From the NCBI GenBank assembly GCA_913055905.1, contig CAJXLB010000004.1, forward strand, positions 1-64,000: a stretch of 64,000 bases of DNA, read 5' to 3'. The position numbers and the translations under genes were made by a program. Within the stretch, counting starts at the first letter, position 1; every line of letters begins with the position of its first letter. Below are positions 34,285 to 42,743 of the stretch, one piece after another. The stretch comes from an uncultured Winogradskyella sp. (GTDB lineage Bacteria; Bacteroidota; Bacteroidia; Flavobacteriales; Flavobacteriaceae). The notes under the pieces are model-generated. The model did no database searches, was not told where the DNA came from, and worked only from the letters and a program-made list of their open reading frames with translations.

Positions 34285-35040
34285 TTATTTCCTTACGACA
34301 GGTATAAGTTCTCCAGGCGCCAGCCGATACTTGTTTATGTCTTCAGCAGTTAAATTTTTGCTGTAGTCTACAGCTTCTACATTAAATCCTACAGCACGTA
34401 GTTTATCAAAATAATCAAGACCATATACACGCACGTGATCGTATTGGCCAAAAATTTTGGCCCGTTCTTTCTTATCGGTAATGGTATTATCTTCAAAGGT
34501 TGTTTCCCTTTTTAGGTCTTGTGGAATTTGGAAGACGCCCCAACCACCTGGTTTCAAGACACGATACAGTTCTTCCATAGCTGTCTTGTCATCTAAAATA
34601 TGCTCAAGGACATGATTGCATAAAATTACGTCAAATTCATTGTCATTAAAGGGGAGATTGCAAATATCTGCCTTTACATCTGCAATCGGTGAGTTTAAAT
34701 CGGTCGTCGTATAATCCAAGTTGTCCATGGTTCTAAATCGATTTAAGAAACACTGTTCAGGTGCAAAATGAAGTACCTTAAGCTTCGCGCTGAAAAAATT
34801 GGTCTCATTTTTTAGATATAACCAAAGTAATCTATGCCGTTCTAAGGATAGGGTAGAGGGCGATAAAACGTTCTGTCTTTGCGTTCCATAGCCATAGGGT
34901 AGAAAGGCTCTAAAACTTTTACCATCAATGGGATCTGTATAGTTTTTGCCTTTTAAGGTCAGTTCTAAAATTGGTTTAAGAACATAACTGAGCCTGATAA
35001 GAAGTGGTCTTGGTACGCTATTTAAAATGAACTTGAACAT
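34285..35040 (-). CDS. SAM-dependent methyltransferase (class I)
   Basis: A 251-residue protein with a Methyltransf_11-type core. The core includes VLHFAPEQCFLNRF before motif I, then VILCNHVLEHILDDKTAMEELYRVLKPGGWGVFQIPQ (motifs around 130-165). The glycine loop is atypical: instead of GxGxG there is the LHFAPEQ segment, a form seen in a group of methyltransferases near sugar or cell-envelope genes. The substrate is unknown. It starts 6 nt after the upstream cupin stop; map, cupin and methyltransferase form one leftward unit. Confidence 0.85.
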   Translation of the reverse strand: MFKFILNSVPRPLLIRLSYVLKPILELTLKGKNYTDPIDGKSFRAFLPYGYGTQRQNVLSPSTLSLERHRLLWLYLKNETNFFSAKLKVLHFAPEQCFLNRFRTMDNLDYTTTDLNSPIADVKADICNLPFNDNEFDVILCNHVLEHILDDKTAMEELYRVLKPGGWGVFQIPQDLKRETTFEDNTITDKKERAKIFGQYDHVRVYGLDYFDKLRAVGFNVEAVDYSKNLTAEDINKYRLAPGELIPVVRK

Positions 35041-35046
35041 GGCTTA

Positions 35047-35382
35047 CTACGGCAGCATGGCTTTATAATCTTCCCTTACAGGGCTACTAAATACGTCTAA
35101 TATTTTACAATCCGTAATGGAGCGGCCACAATGCGGCGTGTTGGAAGGTATAACTAATACGGAGCCTGGTTTGTGTATTTTGGTCATACCTCCAATGGTC
35201 ATTTCAAATTCTCCTTCCAAAATTTGGGATACTTGCTCATGCTCATGTTGATGCATCGGTAACTCCTGTCCGGCTTTGACCTCCCAGAAGGCAAAAGTCA
35301 TTCTATCTGTGTGCAAGAAGCGTGCGTTATAACCTTTAACGATTTCGATAGGTTCAATGTCTAGAATACGCTGGTCTATCAC
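35047..35382 (-). CDS. Small cupin-domain protein
   Basis: A 111-residue single-domain cupin. Motif 1 is PMHQHEHEQVSQILEGEFEMTIGG, with the H-x-H...E...(H) metal ligands; motif 2 is VLVIPSNTPHCGRSI. No signal peptide, so cytosolic, unlike the other cupin at 32409. It starts with GTG at 35382, overlapping the map stop codon by 4 nt (GTGA), which indicates translational coupling. Substrate unknown; often called a cupin 2 protein. Confidence 0.85.
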   Translation of the reverse strand: MIDQRILDIEPIEIVKGYNARFLHTDRMTFAFWEVKAGQELPMHQHEHEQVSQILEGEFEMTIGGMTKIHKPGSVLVIPSNTPHCGRSITDCKILDVFSSPVREDYKAMLP

Positions 35383-36197
35383 AATATGAGTGCTTTTTCC
35401 CTAAATGAATCTTCTTCATTTGAGGTGATACCCAAGGCTTCGTGGACATAGGCAAAGGTAGATAGTATTTCTGGTTTGCCATTGACAAGGGCTACGTCAT
35501 GCTCAAAATGAACACTAGGCTTACCGTCTTGGGTTACGATAGTCCACCCGTCTTTTAATTGCTTTACTTTATGGGTTCCCATATTTATCATGGGCTCAAT
35601 GGCAACAACCATACCTTCAATAAACTTCTTTCCTTTGCCGCGGCGGCCATAATTTGGCATTTCGGGATCTTCGTGCATTTTTCTGCCAATGCCATGTCCT
35701 ACCAGCTCTCTTACAACACCATAACCGCGAGACTCGCAATACTGTTGTATGGCATAACCAACATCACCCACTCTGTTACCAATTTTAAATTGTTCAATTC
35801 CCACGTACAGTGACTCCTTAGTGGTTTTAATGAGTTCTTTGGTTTTGGCATCTATCTCACCGATTTCGAAGGTGTAGGCATGGTCGCCATAAAACCCATT
35901 CATTAAAGCACCACAATCCACAGACACTATATCCCCTTCTTTGAGCGGAGTATCCGTTGGTAGTCCGTGAACAACAGCGTCATTAACACTACAGAGCAAT
36001 GTTGAAGGACAATCGTACAAGCCTTTAAAGCCAGGAATAGCACCATGGTCTCTAATAAATGCTTCAGCCAAGGCGTCTAAATGATTCGTTGTAACACCTT
36101 CCTTTATTTCTTTGGCAAGCATTCCCAACGTTTTGGAGACTACTAGGGCGCTTTGCCGCATTAGTTCAATTTCCTCAGGTGTTTTAACAATAATCAT
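35379..36197 (-). CDS. map: Type I methionine aminopeptidase
   Basis: Removes the N-terminal Met from new proteins; dinuclear metal (Fe/Mn/Co) enzyme. The 272 residues contain the metal ligands expected: D in VSVDCGALMNGFYGDHAYTF, then H in GHGIGRKMHEDPEMPNYG, E in GMVVAIEPMIN and E in SVHFEHDVAL. The length is a little above the 255-265 common in type I enzymes. It leads a map-cupin-methyltransferase unit. A -7 box TATCTTTG lies 16 nt before the ATG. Confidence 0.96.
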   Translation of the reverse strand: MIIVKTPEEIELMRQSALVVSKTLGMLAKEIKEGVTTNHLDALAEAFIRDHGAIPGFKGLYDCPSTLLCSVNDAVVHGLPTDTPLKEGDIVSVDCGALMNGFYGDHAYTFEIGEIDAKTKELIKTTKESLYVGIEQFKIGNRVGDVGYAIQQYCESRGYGVVRELVGHGIGRKMHEDPEMPNYGRRGKGKKFIEGMVVAIEPMINMGTHKVKQLKDGWTIVTQDGKPSVHFEHDVALVNGKPEILSTFAYVHEALGITSNEEDSFREKALIL

Positions 36198-36213
36198 AGC
36201 TATAATTTAAGGG

Positions 36214-36221
36214 CAAAGATA
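36214..36221 (-). promoter_or_regulatory. -7 promoter box of the map operon (TATCTTTG)
   Basis: Exact TAnnTTTG match on the minus strand, 16 nt before the map ATG at 36197. Confidence 0.55.
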
Positions 36222-36291
36222 GCCAAATAAACCGATTTTTAAATTTATGTAAAACATGATAAAAGACAGTTTTTTTGAAGATTATGTAGGT

Positions 36292-36299
36292 TAAGTTTG
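36292..36299 (+). promoter_or_regulatory. -7 promoter box of the CoA-transferase gene (TAAGTTTG)
   Basis: Exact TAnnTTTG match 21 nt before the ATG at 36321, divergent from the map promoter 70 bp away. Confidence 0.5.
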
Positions 36300-36320
36300 T
36301 AATCTAAAATGTAAAAAAAG

Positions 36321-37586
36321 ATGTACAAAACCATGACTGCCGAAGAGGCACTGAAAATTGTAAAATCTAACGATAAAATCTACATACAAGCGGCGGCGGC
36401 GGTTCCACAGGTATTGGTTAAAGCCCTATCCGATAGGCATGACGAATTGAGAAATGTTGAAATATGCCAATTACATACCGAAGGTGAGGCACCTTACGCC
36501 AATCCGGAATATGCCAAAAGCTTCCATGTTAATTCCTTTTTTATTGGACGTAATGTTAGGCATACCTTAAAGGCAGGTAATGGCTCCTATACGCCAGTTT
36601 TTCTAAGTGAGGTGCCTTTACTTTTTAAGCGTAATATAGTAGATATCAACGTGGCCTTAATCCATGTGTCTGTTCCAGATAAGCATGGCTATTGTTCGTT
36701 GGGTGTGTCTGTTGAAGCTACCTTAGCGGCTATAGAGAATGCAGATCATGTAATTGCTCAGGTAAATAAGCAAATGCCGCGAACCTTTGGCGATGGTATT
36801 ATCCATGTTACCGAAATTGATGCGTTTGTAGAAGTAGACGAACCGCTTCCGGCATTTCCAGTTACGGAACCTACCGAAATAGAAACCAAGATTGGAGATT
36901 ATGTGGCCGAATTAATTGAGGATGGGAGTACCCTTCAAATGGGAATAGGTAATATTCCAAATGCGGTATTATCACGACTAAATAACCACAAGGATTTAGG
37001 CCTTCATACCGAAATGTTTTCGGATGGCGTTATTGATTTGATCTTAAAGGATGTGATTAATGGAGACTGTAAGGGCGTTAATCCAGGCCGTGCCATGGCA
37101 ACATTCCTTATGGGCTCGCAACGTCTTTATGATTATGTGCATGATAATCCTTTTGTTGAAATGCGAACCTCTGATTTTGTGAATGACGTTTCCATCATAA
37201 AACTCAACCCAAAAATGGTCGCCATCAATTCTGCAGTAGAAGTTGATGTGACGGGTCAGGTCTGTGCCGATTCCATTGGCTCTAAGATGTATTCAGGTGT
37301 TGGTGGTCAAATGGATTTTATAAGAGGTGCCACCTTAAGTGAAGGCGGAAAAGCCATTATTGCACTTCCCTCTGTCACAAAACGAGGTGTAAGCCGCATA
37401 GTACCTTCTTTAAAACCTGGTGCTGGTGTGGTTACCACCCGAGCCCACGTGCATTATGTTGTTACAGAATATGGTGTTGCCGATTTATATGGACGAACGA
37501 TAAAAGAACGGATAAAAGCGTTGGTATCCATTGCACATCCAGACCATCGCGAAGGCATTGAAAAAGCCTATTTTGAAATGATGTAG
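36321..37586 (+). CDS. Acetyl-CoA hydrolase/transferase family protein
   Basis: Class I CoA-transferase family (acetyl-CoA hydrolase/4-hydroxybutyrate CoA-transferase type), moving CoA between carboxylic acids. The 421 residues cover both domains: NDKIYIQAAAAVPQVLVKAL at the N-terminus, LIHVSVPDKHGYCSLGVSVE in the middle, GIGNIPNAVLSRL, HTEMFSDGVIDL (the region of the catalytic Glu) and GVVTTRAHVHYVVTEYGVADLYG near the end. Length fits the family. Substrates cannot be assigned. Monocistronic, 2 bp from the convergent HAD gene with no room for a terminator. Confidence 0.9.
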   Translation: MYKTMTAEEALKIVKSNDKIYIQAAAAVPQVLVKALSDRHDELRNVEICQLHTEGEAPYANPEYAKSFHVNSFFIGRNVRHTLKAGNGSYTPVFLSEVPLLFKRNIVDINVALIHVSVPDKHGYCSLGVSVEATLAAIENADHVIAQVNKQMPRTFGDGIIHVTEIDAFVEVDEPLPAFPVTEPTEIETKIGDYVAELIEDGSTLQMGIGNIPNAVLSRLNNHKDLGLHTEMFSDGVIDLILKDVINGDCKGVNPGRAMATFLMGSQRLYDYVHDNPFVEMRTSDFVNDVSIIKLNPKMVAINSAVEVDVTGQVCADSIGSKMYSGVGGQMDFIRGATLSEGGKAIIALPSVTKRGVSRIVPSLKPGAGVVTTRAHVHYVVTEYGVADLYGRTIKERIKALVSIAHPDHREGIEKAYFEMM

Positions 37587-37588
37587 AC

Positions 37589-37999
37589 CTATTTGAACCA
37601 GCCAAAAATGCCGCGTTTCCTTTTGGCGGCTTTCATGTCTGGCACTTCATTGGTGATGATCTGGTAAATTTCACCCCAACCGAGGACACCACCTATATTT
37701 CGGTCATCTATGAAAATGTCTGCATGGATTTTTCGGCTTCTGCTGTAGTCAAATTTTTCTTCAGGAAAACTGGCATTCACAGCATAAAATTCTATACCAT
37801 TCTCTTTGCAGAATTTAACAGCCTCCTGAAGTTTAGTGCCACTACGGTAGGTCCATAAAATAAGTCTATGGCCGTCTTGCTGAAGTCGTTTCAAGGTTTC
37901 GAATGCAAATATTCTGGTTTTCCCAATTTTTGGGTAAGCATCTTCTACAATGGTGCCATCAAAATCAACGGCAATGGTCAGTCTATCATGGAAATTCAT
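37589..37999 (-). CDS. Small HAD-like hydrolase
   Basis: A 136-residue HAD-fold protein with the nucleophile motif AVDFDGTIVED (motif I, about residues 9-19), motif II in LILWTYRSGTKL (Thr), and the acidic motif IFIDDRNIGG. It has no cap domain and resembles the short Bacteroidota HAD protein group typified by BT_0820. The C-terminus is basic (KAAKRKRGIFGWFK), which could contact a membrane or nucleic acid. Substrate unknown. A -7 box TACCTTTG is 19 nt upstream. Confidence 0.88.
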   Translation of the reverse strand: MNFHDRLTIAVDFDGTIVEDAYPKIGKTRIFAFETLKRLQQDGHRLILWTYRSGTKLQEAVKFCKENGIEFYAVNASFPEEKFDYSRSRKIHADIFIDDRNIGGVLGWGEIYQIITNEVPDMKAAKRKRGIFGWFK

Positions 38000-38018
38000 G
38001 CGGCAATCAATTAAAATG

Positions 38019-38026
38019 CAAAGGTA
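38019..38026 (-). promoter_or_regulatory. -7 promoter box of the HAD gene (TACCTTTG)
   Basis: Exact TAnnTTTG match on the minus strand, 19 nt before the ATG at 37999. Confidence 0.5.
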
Positions 38027-38041
38027 CGGTATATAAGCTTA

Positions 38042-39559
38042 CTATAAAAGACTGTGCTGGGTCATTGCCTTGGGTTGTTCTATGCCCATAAGCTCAAGTA
38101 TAGTAGGTGCTATATCACCCAATATGCCATCCTTAATGTGCTTTAAGTCCTTATCGATTAAAATAATTGGCACAGGATTGGTGGTATGAGCTGTGTTTGG
38201 CGTACCATCTGGATTTATCATAGTTTCGCAATTGCCATGATCTGCGATTAAAATGGTGGTGTAGTCATTGGCCAGGGCGGCATTTACAACATCCTTAACA
38301 CATTCATCTACCGCCTCACAGGCCTTGATAGCAGCTTCCATAACTCCAGTATGGCCCACCATATCACCATTGGCAAAATTAAGGCAGACAAAGTCTGCAG
38401 ACTTTTTATTCAATTCAGGAATAAGCGCATCCCTTAGTTCGTAGGCTGACATTTCTGGCTTTAGGTCGTAAGTGGCCACTTTAGGGGAATTGCGAAGTAT
38501 TCGCATTTCACCATCGAAGGGCTCCTCCCGTCCGCCTGAGAAAAAGAATGTGACGTGAGGATATTTTTCAGTTTCTGCAATTCTGATTTGCTCTTTATGA
38601 TGTTTGGCTAAAACCTCACCTAAGGTGTCTGACAAGTTATCCTTACCATAGATGACATTGATTCCTTTAAAGCTATCGTCATAATTGGTCATGGTTACGT
38701 AATGCAGATTTAATTTATGAATGTTGTACTCATGAAAATCATTTTGGGATAGTGCCTGGGTGAGCTGTCGCCCGCGATCCGTTCTAAAATTGAAGAAAAT
38801 GACCACATCATTATTTTCTATGGTCCCTTTTAGTTTATCATTTTGGTCTACGATAACCAATGGTTTAATAAATTCGTCCGTAATACCTTCTTCGTAGCTT
38901 TGTTGAATGGATTTTAGGACGTCCGTCGTGTGCGTTCCTTGGCCATGCACTAAGGCATCGTAAGCCAGCTTAACCCGCTCCCAGCGTTTATCCCTATCCA
39001 TGGCATAATATCTTCCAGTTACCGTAGCTAAACTTCCGGTGGTCTCTTTTAAATGTTCCTCTAATTCAGAAATAAAACCATAGCCCGATTTTGGGTCTAC
39101 ATCTCTACCGTCCGTAAAGGCATGAACTAAAACATCTTTAAGGCCATAAGCTTTGGCGGCATCCAACAGTCCGAATAAATGCTTAATGTGAGAGTGTACG
39201 CCTCCGTCACTAACGAGACCTAAAAAATGGACTTTCTTATTATTGGCTTTGGCATATTCAAAAGCTTGAACAAGAACAGGCTCTTTGGCCAAGGTCTTGT
39301 TTTCGACAGCCATATTTATCTTAACTAAATCTTGATAAACTATTCTTCCGGCACCGAGGTTCATGTGTCCAACCTCACTATTTCCCATTTGGCCTTCTGG
39401 CAGGCCAACGTGCAGGCCGTCCGTTCTTAAACTGGCATTGGGATAGTTATGATAAAGTGCGTCTATAAAAGGTGTTTTTGCATGATCTATGGCAGATACC
39501 TTCGGGTCGGGAGACTTTCCCCATCCATCTAATATCATTAGAATCACTTTCTTATTCAT
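38042..39559 (-). CDS. gpmI: 2,3-bisphosphoglycerate-independent phosphoglycerate mutase
   Basis: Mn-dependent glycolytic enzyme interconverting 3- and 2-phosphoglycerate. The 505 residues match the iPGM family, of the alkaline phosphatase fold. Motifs: MILDGWGKSPD at the N-terminus (metal Asp), GQMGNSEVGHMNLGAGR with the catalytic Ser, HAFTDGRDVDP, GRYYAMDRDKRW, FFNFRTDRGRQL, FFFSGGREEPF, FVCLNFANGDMVGHTG and ILIADHGNCETM. Monocistronic, with a -7 box TATCTTTG 21 nt upstream. This and fbaA and gapA put three glycolytic genes in the window, but not together. Confidence 0.97.
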   Translation of the reverse strand: MNKKVILMILDGWGKSPDPKVSAIDHAKTPFIDALYHNYPNASLRTDGLHVGLPEGQMGNSEVGHMNLGAGRIVYQDLVKINMAVENKTLAKEPVLVQAFEYAKANNKKVHFLGLVSDGGVHSHIKHLFGLLDAAKAYGLKDVLVHAFTDGRDVDPKSGYGFISELEEHLKETTGSLATVTGRYYAMDRDKRWERVKLAYDALVHGQGTHTTDVLKSIQQSYEEGITDEFIKPLVIVDQNDKLKGTIENNDVVIFFNFRTDRGRQLTQALSQNDFHEYNIHKLNLHYVTMTNYDDSFKGINVIYGKDNLSDTLGEVLAKHHKEQIRIAETEKYPHVTFFFSGGREEPFDGEMRILRNSPKVATYDLKPEMSAYELRDALIPELNKKSADFVCLNFANGDMVGHTGVMEAAIKACEAVDECVKDVVNAALANDYTTILIADHGNCETMINPDGTPNTAHTTNPVPIILIDKDLKHIKDGILGDIAPTILELMGIEQPKAMTQHSLL

Positions 39560-39580
39560 GGGTCGTGTATTAGTTCAATT

Positions 39581-39588
39581 CAAAGATA
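39581..39588 (-). promoter_or_regulatory. -7 promoter box of gpmI (TATCTTTG)
   Basis: Exact TAnnTTTG match on the minus strand, 21 nt before the gpmI ATG. The other ~230 bp up to the ankyrin gene hold no gene I can support. Confidence 0.55.
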
Positions 39589-39823
39589 AGACTTAGTATA
39601 CCAAATCTTATTTGATAGTAGAAAAAATATGGGATTATTTAATATTTATGAGTTCGTAATGCCTTCGTTAAGGGCTACATGGGATTTAGGACGCTGTTAA
39701 CATATTTGTTTTCAAAGCGTTAATATTATGTTATATAATTTTTTGTGATGTAACAAATAGAAATAAAAATCGTCTATTAGGCATAATCAAAAACGTAAAC
39801 AACTAAATTTTAAATCTTTCATC

Positions 39824-40210
39824 ATGAAAAAAACAGCAATCGTATTAGCCTTAGCATTGGGCTTTTCAATCAGTAATGTCAATGCACTTCATTATTCAGA
39901 CCATTTATCTTCAGCTACAACCGTAGTATCGGAAATCACGCCTTTGTGTAAGGCTGTGGCCACTGGAGATATGGAAGCCGTTGAACGCTTAATCAATAAT
40001 GGTGCAGATGTTAATCAAAAATCAAATGGTATGTTACCTATTCACTATGCCGCACGTTATAACCGTGTTGATATGATTAAGGTACTTATCACGGCAGGAT
40101 CCGAAATTCATAGTCCCTGCGATAAAGGTCTTACGGCCCTAAGACATGCCGAAAAAACAAATGCCACAGAAGCGGCACAGTTTTTGAAACGTTTTAAGAA
40201 AAATGTCTAG
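39824..40210 (+). CDS. Secreted ankyrin-repeat protein
   Basis: A 128-residue protein with a Sec signal (MKKTAIVLALALGFSISNVNA) and two to three ankyrin repeats: ATGDMEAVERLINNGADVNQKSNGM, then LPIHYAARYNRVDMIKVLITAGSEIHSPCDKGL and TALRHAEKTNATEAAQFLKRF. Its role is probably protein-protein binding in the periplasm. The upstream 260 bp are AT-rich and free of other genes, suggesting a long leader; no exact TAnnTTTG box was found. The stop is followed by a perfect bidirectional terminator. Confidence 0.87.
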   Translation: MKKTAIVLALALGFSISNVNALHYSDHLSSATTVVSEITPLCKAVATGDMEAVERLINNGADVNQKSNGMLPIHYAARYNRVDMIKVLITAGSEIHSPCDKGLTALRHAEKTNATEAAQFLKRFKKNV

Positions 40211-40241
40211 TTAAGACAATTATTTGAGTTAGTTAGTTGGT

Positions 40242-40269
40242 AAAAGCATCCTATTTTTAGGATGCTTTT
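40242..40269. terminator. Bidirectional terminator between ankyrin and M48 peptidase genes
   Basis: A perfect 12-bp stem (40242-40253 with 40258-40269, aaaagcatccta/taggatgctttt) with a 4-nt loop. It overlaps the stop codon of the leftward M48 gene at 40257-40259. Confidence 0.85.
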
Positions 40270-41024
40270 TCATATTTGGAAATGGCTCTTTTAATATGCT
40301 CGATTCTATTTTCAGGGTCTGGATGAGTACTTTGAAACTCTGGAACCCGATTTGGACCAGCTGCAGCTTTCAAAATTTCCATGACACCTATTAATTCATA
40401 AGGGTCATAACCTGCTTTAATCATTAATTGCACGCCGAGCTCATCACTTTCCAATTCGTCCCCTCTACCGTTTTTTAGCAGTTGGCCTTGGCCAATTTGC
40501 TGTGCGACACCGCCCATATCAATGGCAGAACTTCCCATGGCAATGACTTTCCAGAAATTGGCATCGGTAATTCTTTCGTTAGAGTGTTTGCCCAAAACGT
40601 GACCTATTTCGTGACCTAAGACACCTGCCAATTGATCTTCGTTCTCAAGTTGCGAAAACAGTGCATAGGTTATAAAAATTTGTCCTCCAGGCAATGCAAA
40701 GGCATTAATAGTGCGGTTATCTGCCAACAAATGGAATTCATAATTGTAAGGGGTGTCTTTAGCCATACTGCTAACAACTAATTTATTACCAACATTGTCT
40801 ATAAGGGCTTGGTAACGATTGTCCGGATGCAATCCGCCATGTTGTGCTGCCATCGCTGGCGCACTTTGCAAGCCTATGGCAATTTCCTGTTCAGGAGACA
40901 ACGAAATGGCTTGAGTTTTTCCAGTATAAGGATTTACTTCTTCCTGGCTGCATTTTCTCAAAAAGGCAAAAGCAACTACGGCTACAAAAATGAAAAGTCT
41001 AAATTTAAATCCACCCCTTCTCAA
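40257..41024 (-). CDS. M48-family metallopeptidase
   Basis: Zinc endopeptidase of the M48 family (LoiP/BepA/YcaL-like), probably cell-envelope quality control. Residues 1-20 form one hydrophobic N-terminal segment ending near a Cys (FLRKCSQEEVN), which could be an anchor or a weak lipobox. The zinc motif is GHEIGHVLGKHSNERI, followed by the downstream Glu region NGRGDELESDELGVQLM. At 255 residues it matches the short secreted form. No ATG is in frame before the hydrophobic segment; a TTG at 41024 preceding RRGGFKFRLF, with an in-frame stop just upstream, is the best start. Confidence 0.9.
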   Translation of the reverse strand: MRRGGFKFRLFIFVAVVAFAFLRKCSQEEVNPYTGKTQAISLSPEQEIAIGLQSAPAMAAQHGGLHPDNRYQALIDNVGNKLVVSSMAKDTPYNYEFHLLADNRTINAFALPGGQIFITYALFSQLENEDQLAGVLGHEIGHVLGKHSNERITDANFWKVIAMGSSAIDMGGVAQQIGQGQLLKNGRGDELESDELGVQLMIKAGYDPYELIGVMEILKAAAGPNRVPEFQSTHPDPENRIEHIKRAISKYEKAS

Positions 41025-41090
41025 TGGCTCAAAATTTTGAGTTCAAATTACAAAAAATTGAATTACGGACCGTTAGCTTTTTTAGAGGTA

Positions 41091-41798
41091 TTATTTCAAA
41101 AAGCTCAAATCGGCATTTGGCTCAATTTCATAAGGTACTTTGCCACATTCAAAAATTCGTGCCTCGAGGTTACCCATTAAGGTAAGTCGGTCTCCTTCCA
41201 CTTTTATGTAGCTTCCTTCGCGCAAACCAATAACCGGTTGGGTGTTATAGGCATGAAATTCTTTTATCCGTGTTTCGCGTGTTTCACCCATATGCTTGCT
41301 GTTTGGGTCAGGGTCTAAGTAATGTGGATTGATGTTAAAAGGTACGATTCCTAAAGTCTTAAAACTCGGTGGGTAAACAATGGGCATATCGTTTGTAGTA
41401 TTCATGGTAAGCCCGCAAATGTTACTTCCTGCACTTGTGCCTAGGTATGGCGTTCCGGAATTAATGGCATTTTTCAACGATTCTAAAACATTGAATCTAT
41501 AGAGTTGACTAACCAAAACAAAGGTGTTGCCACCACCAACAAATATGCCTTTCGCAGATGCAATCGCCTCTTTTGGGTTGTCGCATGTATGTAATCCAAT
41601 TATGGTTTTACCCAAGGGTTCAAACGCTTTTTGGATGGCTTGTGTATAGGCATCGTGCGAAATTCCTCCAGGTCGTGCAAATGGAATGAACAGTATATCT
41701 TCTGTATGGCTAAAATGGTGTTTCAGCGGTTCTAGAAGGTATTCTAAGGGTGTGCCTCCGTGTAAGGTAGAAGTGCTAGCTATGATAAGAGATTTCAA
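41091..41798 (-). CDS. pepE: Dipeptidase E (alpha-aspartyl dipeptidase, S51)
   Basis: Cytosolic serine peptidase cleaving N-terminal Asp from dipeptides. The 235 residues fit the family. The catalytic Ser lies in YLGTSAGSNICG, after the IFVGGGNTFVLVSQLY segment; INPHYLDPDP carries the likely catalytic His region. The frame begins with TTG at 41798 (MKSLIIASTSTLHGG), which aligns with the usual N-terminus; no ATG is available before the upstream in-frame stop. Monocistronic. The gap to the M48 gene (about 66 bp) has no clear terminator. Confidence 0.92.
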   Translation of the reverse strand: MKSLIIASTSTLHGGTPLEYLLEPLKHHFSHTEDILFIPFARPGGISHDAYTQAIQKAFEPLGKTIIGLHTCDNPKEAIASAKGIFVGGGNTFVLVSQLYRFNVLESLKNAINSGTPYLGTSAGSNICGLTMNTTNDMPIVYPPSFKTLGIVPFNINPHYLDPDPNSKHMGETRETRIKEFHAYNTQPVIGLREGSYIKVEGDRLTLMGNLEARIFECGKVPYEIEPNADLSFLK

Positions 41799-41927
41799 AT
41801 TGAGGTTTTTTATGATTTTGATATTTTATAAATAAATAGCATCTATGGGATTTAACAAACATTTACAAGGCTATTTTTATGAGAATTAAAGAATATATCC
41901 GAAATTGTTAAACTCTAAATTTATTAT

Positions 41928-42743
41928 ATGAAAACAAATTTACTTTTTATTTTCATTTGTTTTGTTTTTATGGGGTTTTCCCAAGATATCGAGCGTACCC
42001 TTATTAATGGTAAAATCATTGTGTCATCTGAGGATAAGGAAGGGGTAGCTGTTTATAATACATCATCGAATAAAGGAACCACTACAGATGCAGAGGGTTA
42101 TTTTTCAATTAACGTTGCCTTAAATGATATCATAGAATTCAGTGCCTTGCAGTTTAAGGATTTTACGGTAAAGATTTCTGAAGATATTATGCGTTCAAAA
42201 CGGCTAACCGTTATCTTGGTTGAAGAAGTAAACAAATTGGACGAAGTGGTTCTGCTGCCTTTTGGTTTAACCGGGAACATTAATGCCGATTTAAACAATG
42301 TAAGAACTTACAATGTTAGTTTGGACTATGTTTATTTTGGCTTGGACAATATAACAGACTTTGAGTTTTCACCCGATTACAAAACTGAGGCTGAGAATGT
42401 AGCTTTTAACGAATACAATCCAAGGATGGATAATATGCTCAATGTTGTGAACCTAGCAGGATTTTTGCTTAAGCAAGTCGCAAATGTTGATCTCAGTAAA
42501 AAAACACAAGAAGAAAAACGCTTAGAAATAACACCTTTTAGAAGAGCACTTGAAAAGTACAGCTACAACTATTTACATGCGAATTTTGATATTCCGTTAG
42601 ATCAAATGGAAAATTTTATCGCTTTCATGGAGTCAGAAGGTATTGCTGATGAGTTATTTGCCAAAGACAAGGAAATTCAATTGTTAGAGCGTATTAATCA
42701 ATTAAGCCAAGCGTTTTTAAATAAGGGTCGTGAAAGGGATTAA
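41928..42743 (+). CDS. Secreted carboxypeptidase-regulatory-like domain protein (copy 1)
   Basis: A 271-residue protein with a Sec signal (MKTNLLFIFICFVFMGFSQ) then an Ig-like carboxypeptidase-regulatory (CarboxypepD_reg/SusC-N-like) domain: LINGKIIVSSEDKEGVAVYNTSSNKGTTTDAEGYFSI, IIEFSALQFKDFTVKIS and LDEVVLLPFGLTGNINADL. The rest is helical, ending in a segment with charged residues. It overlaps the next gene by 14 bp and is clearly paralogous to it (same order: domain, LDEVV or LDEVI, GxxNxDLxN). First of a four-gene unit with copy 2, DUF6702 and M1 peptidase. Confidence 0.87.
   Translation: MKTNLLFIFICFVFMGFSQDIERTLINGKIIVSSEDKEGVAVYNTSSNKGTTTDAEGYFSINVALNDIIEFSALQFKDFTVKISEDIMRSKRLTVILVEEVNKLDEVVLLPFGLTGNINADLNNVRTYNVSLDYVYFGLDNITDFEFSPDYKTEAENVAFNEYNPRMDNMLNVVNLAGFLLKQVANVDLSKKTQEEKRLEITPFRRALEKYSYNYLHANFDIPLDQMENFIAFMESEGIADELFAKDKEIQLLERINQLSQAFLNKGRERD

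Noticed and set aside
39560..39823. The 264-bp AT-rich gap before the ankyrin gene as a possible small RNA or riboswitch.
   Set aside because: No strong hairpin or terminator-like structure was found; it is more simply a long AT-rich leader plus the gpmI promoter.
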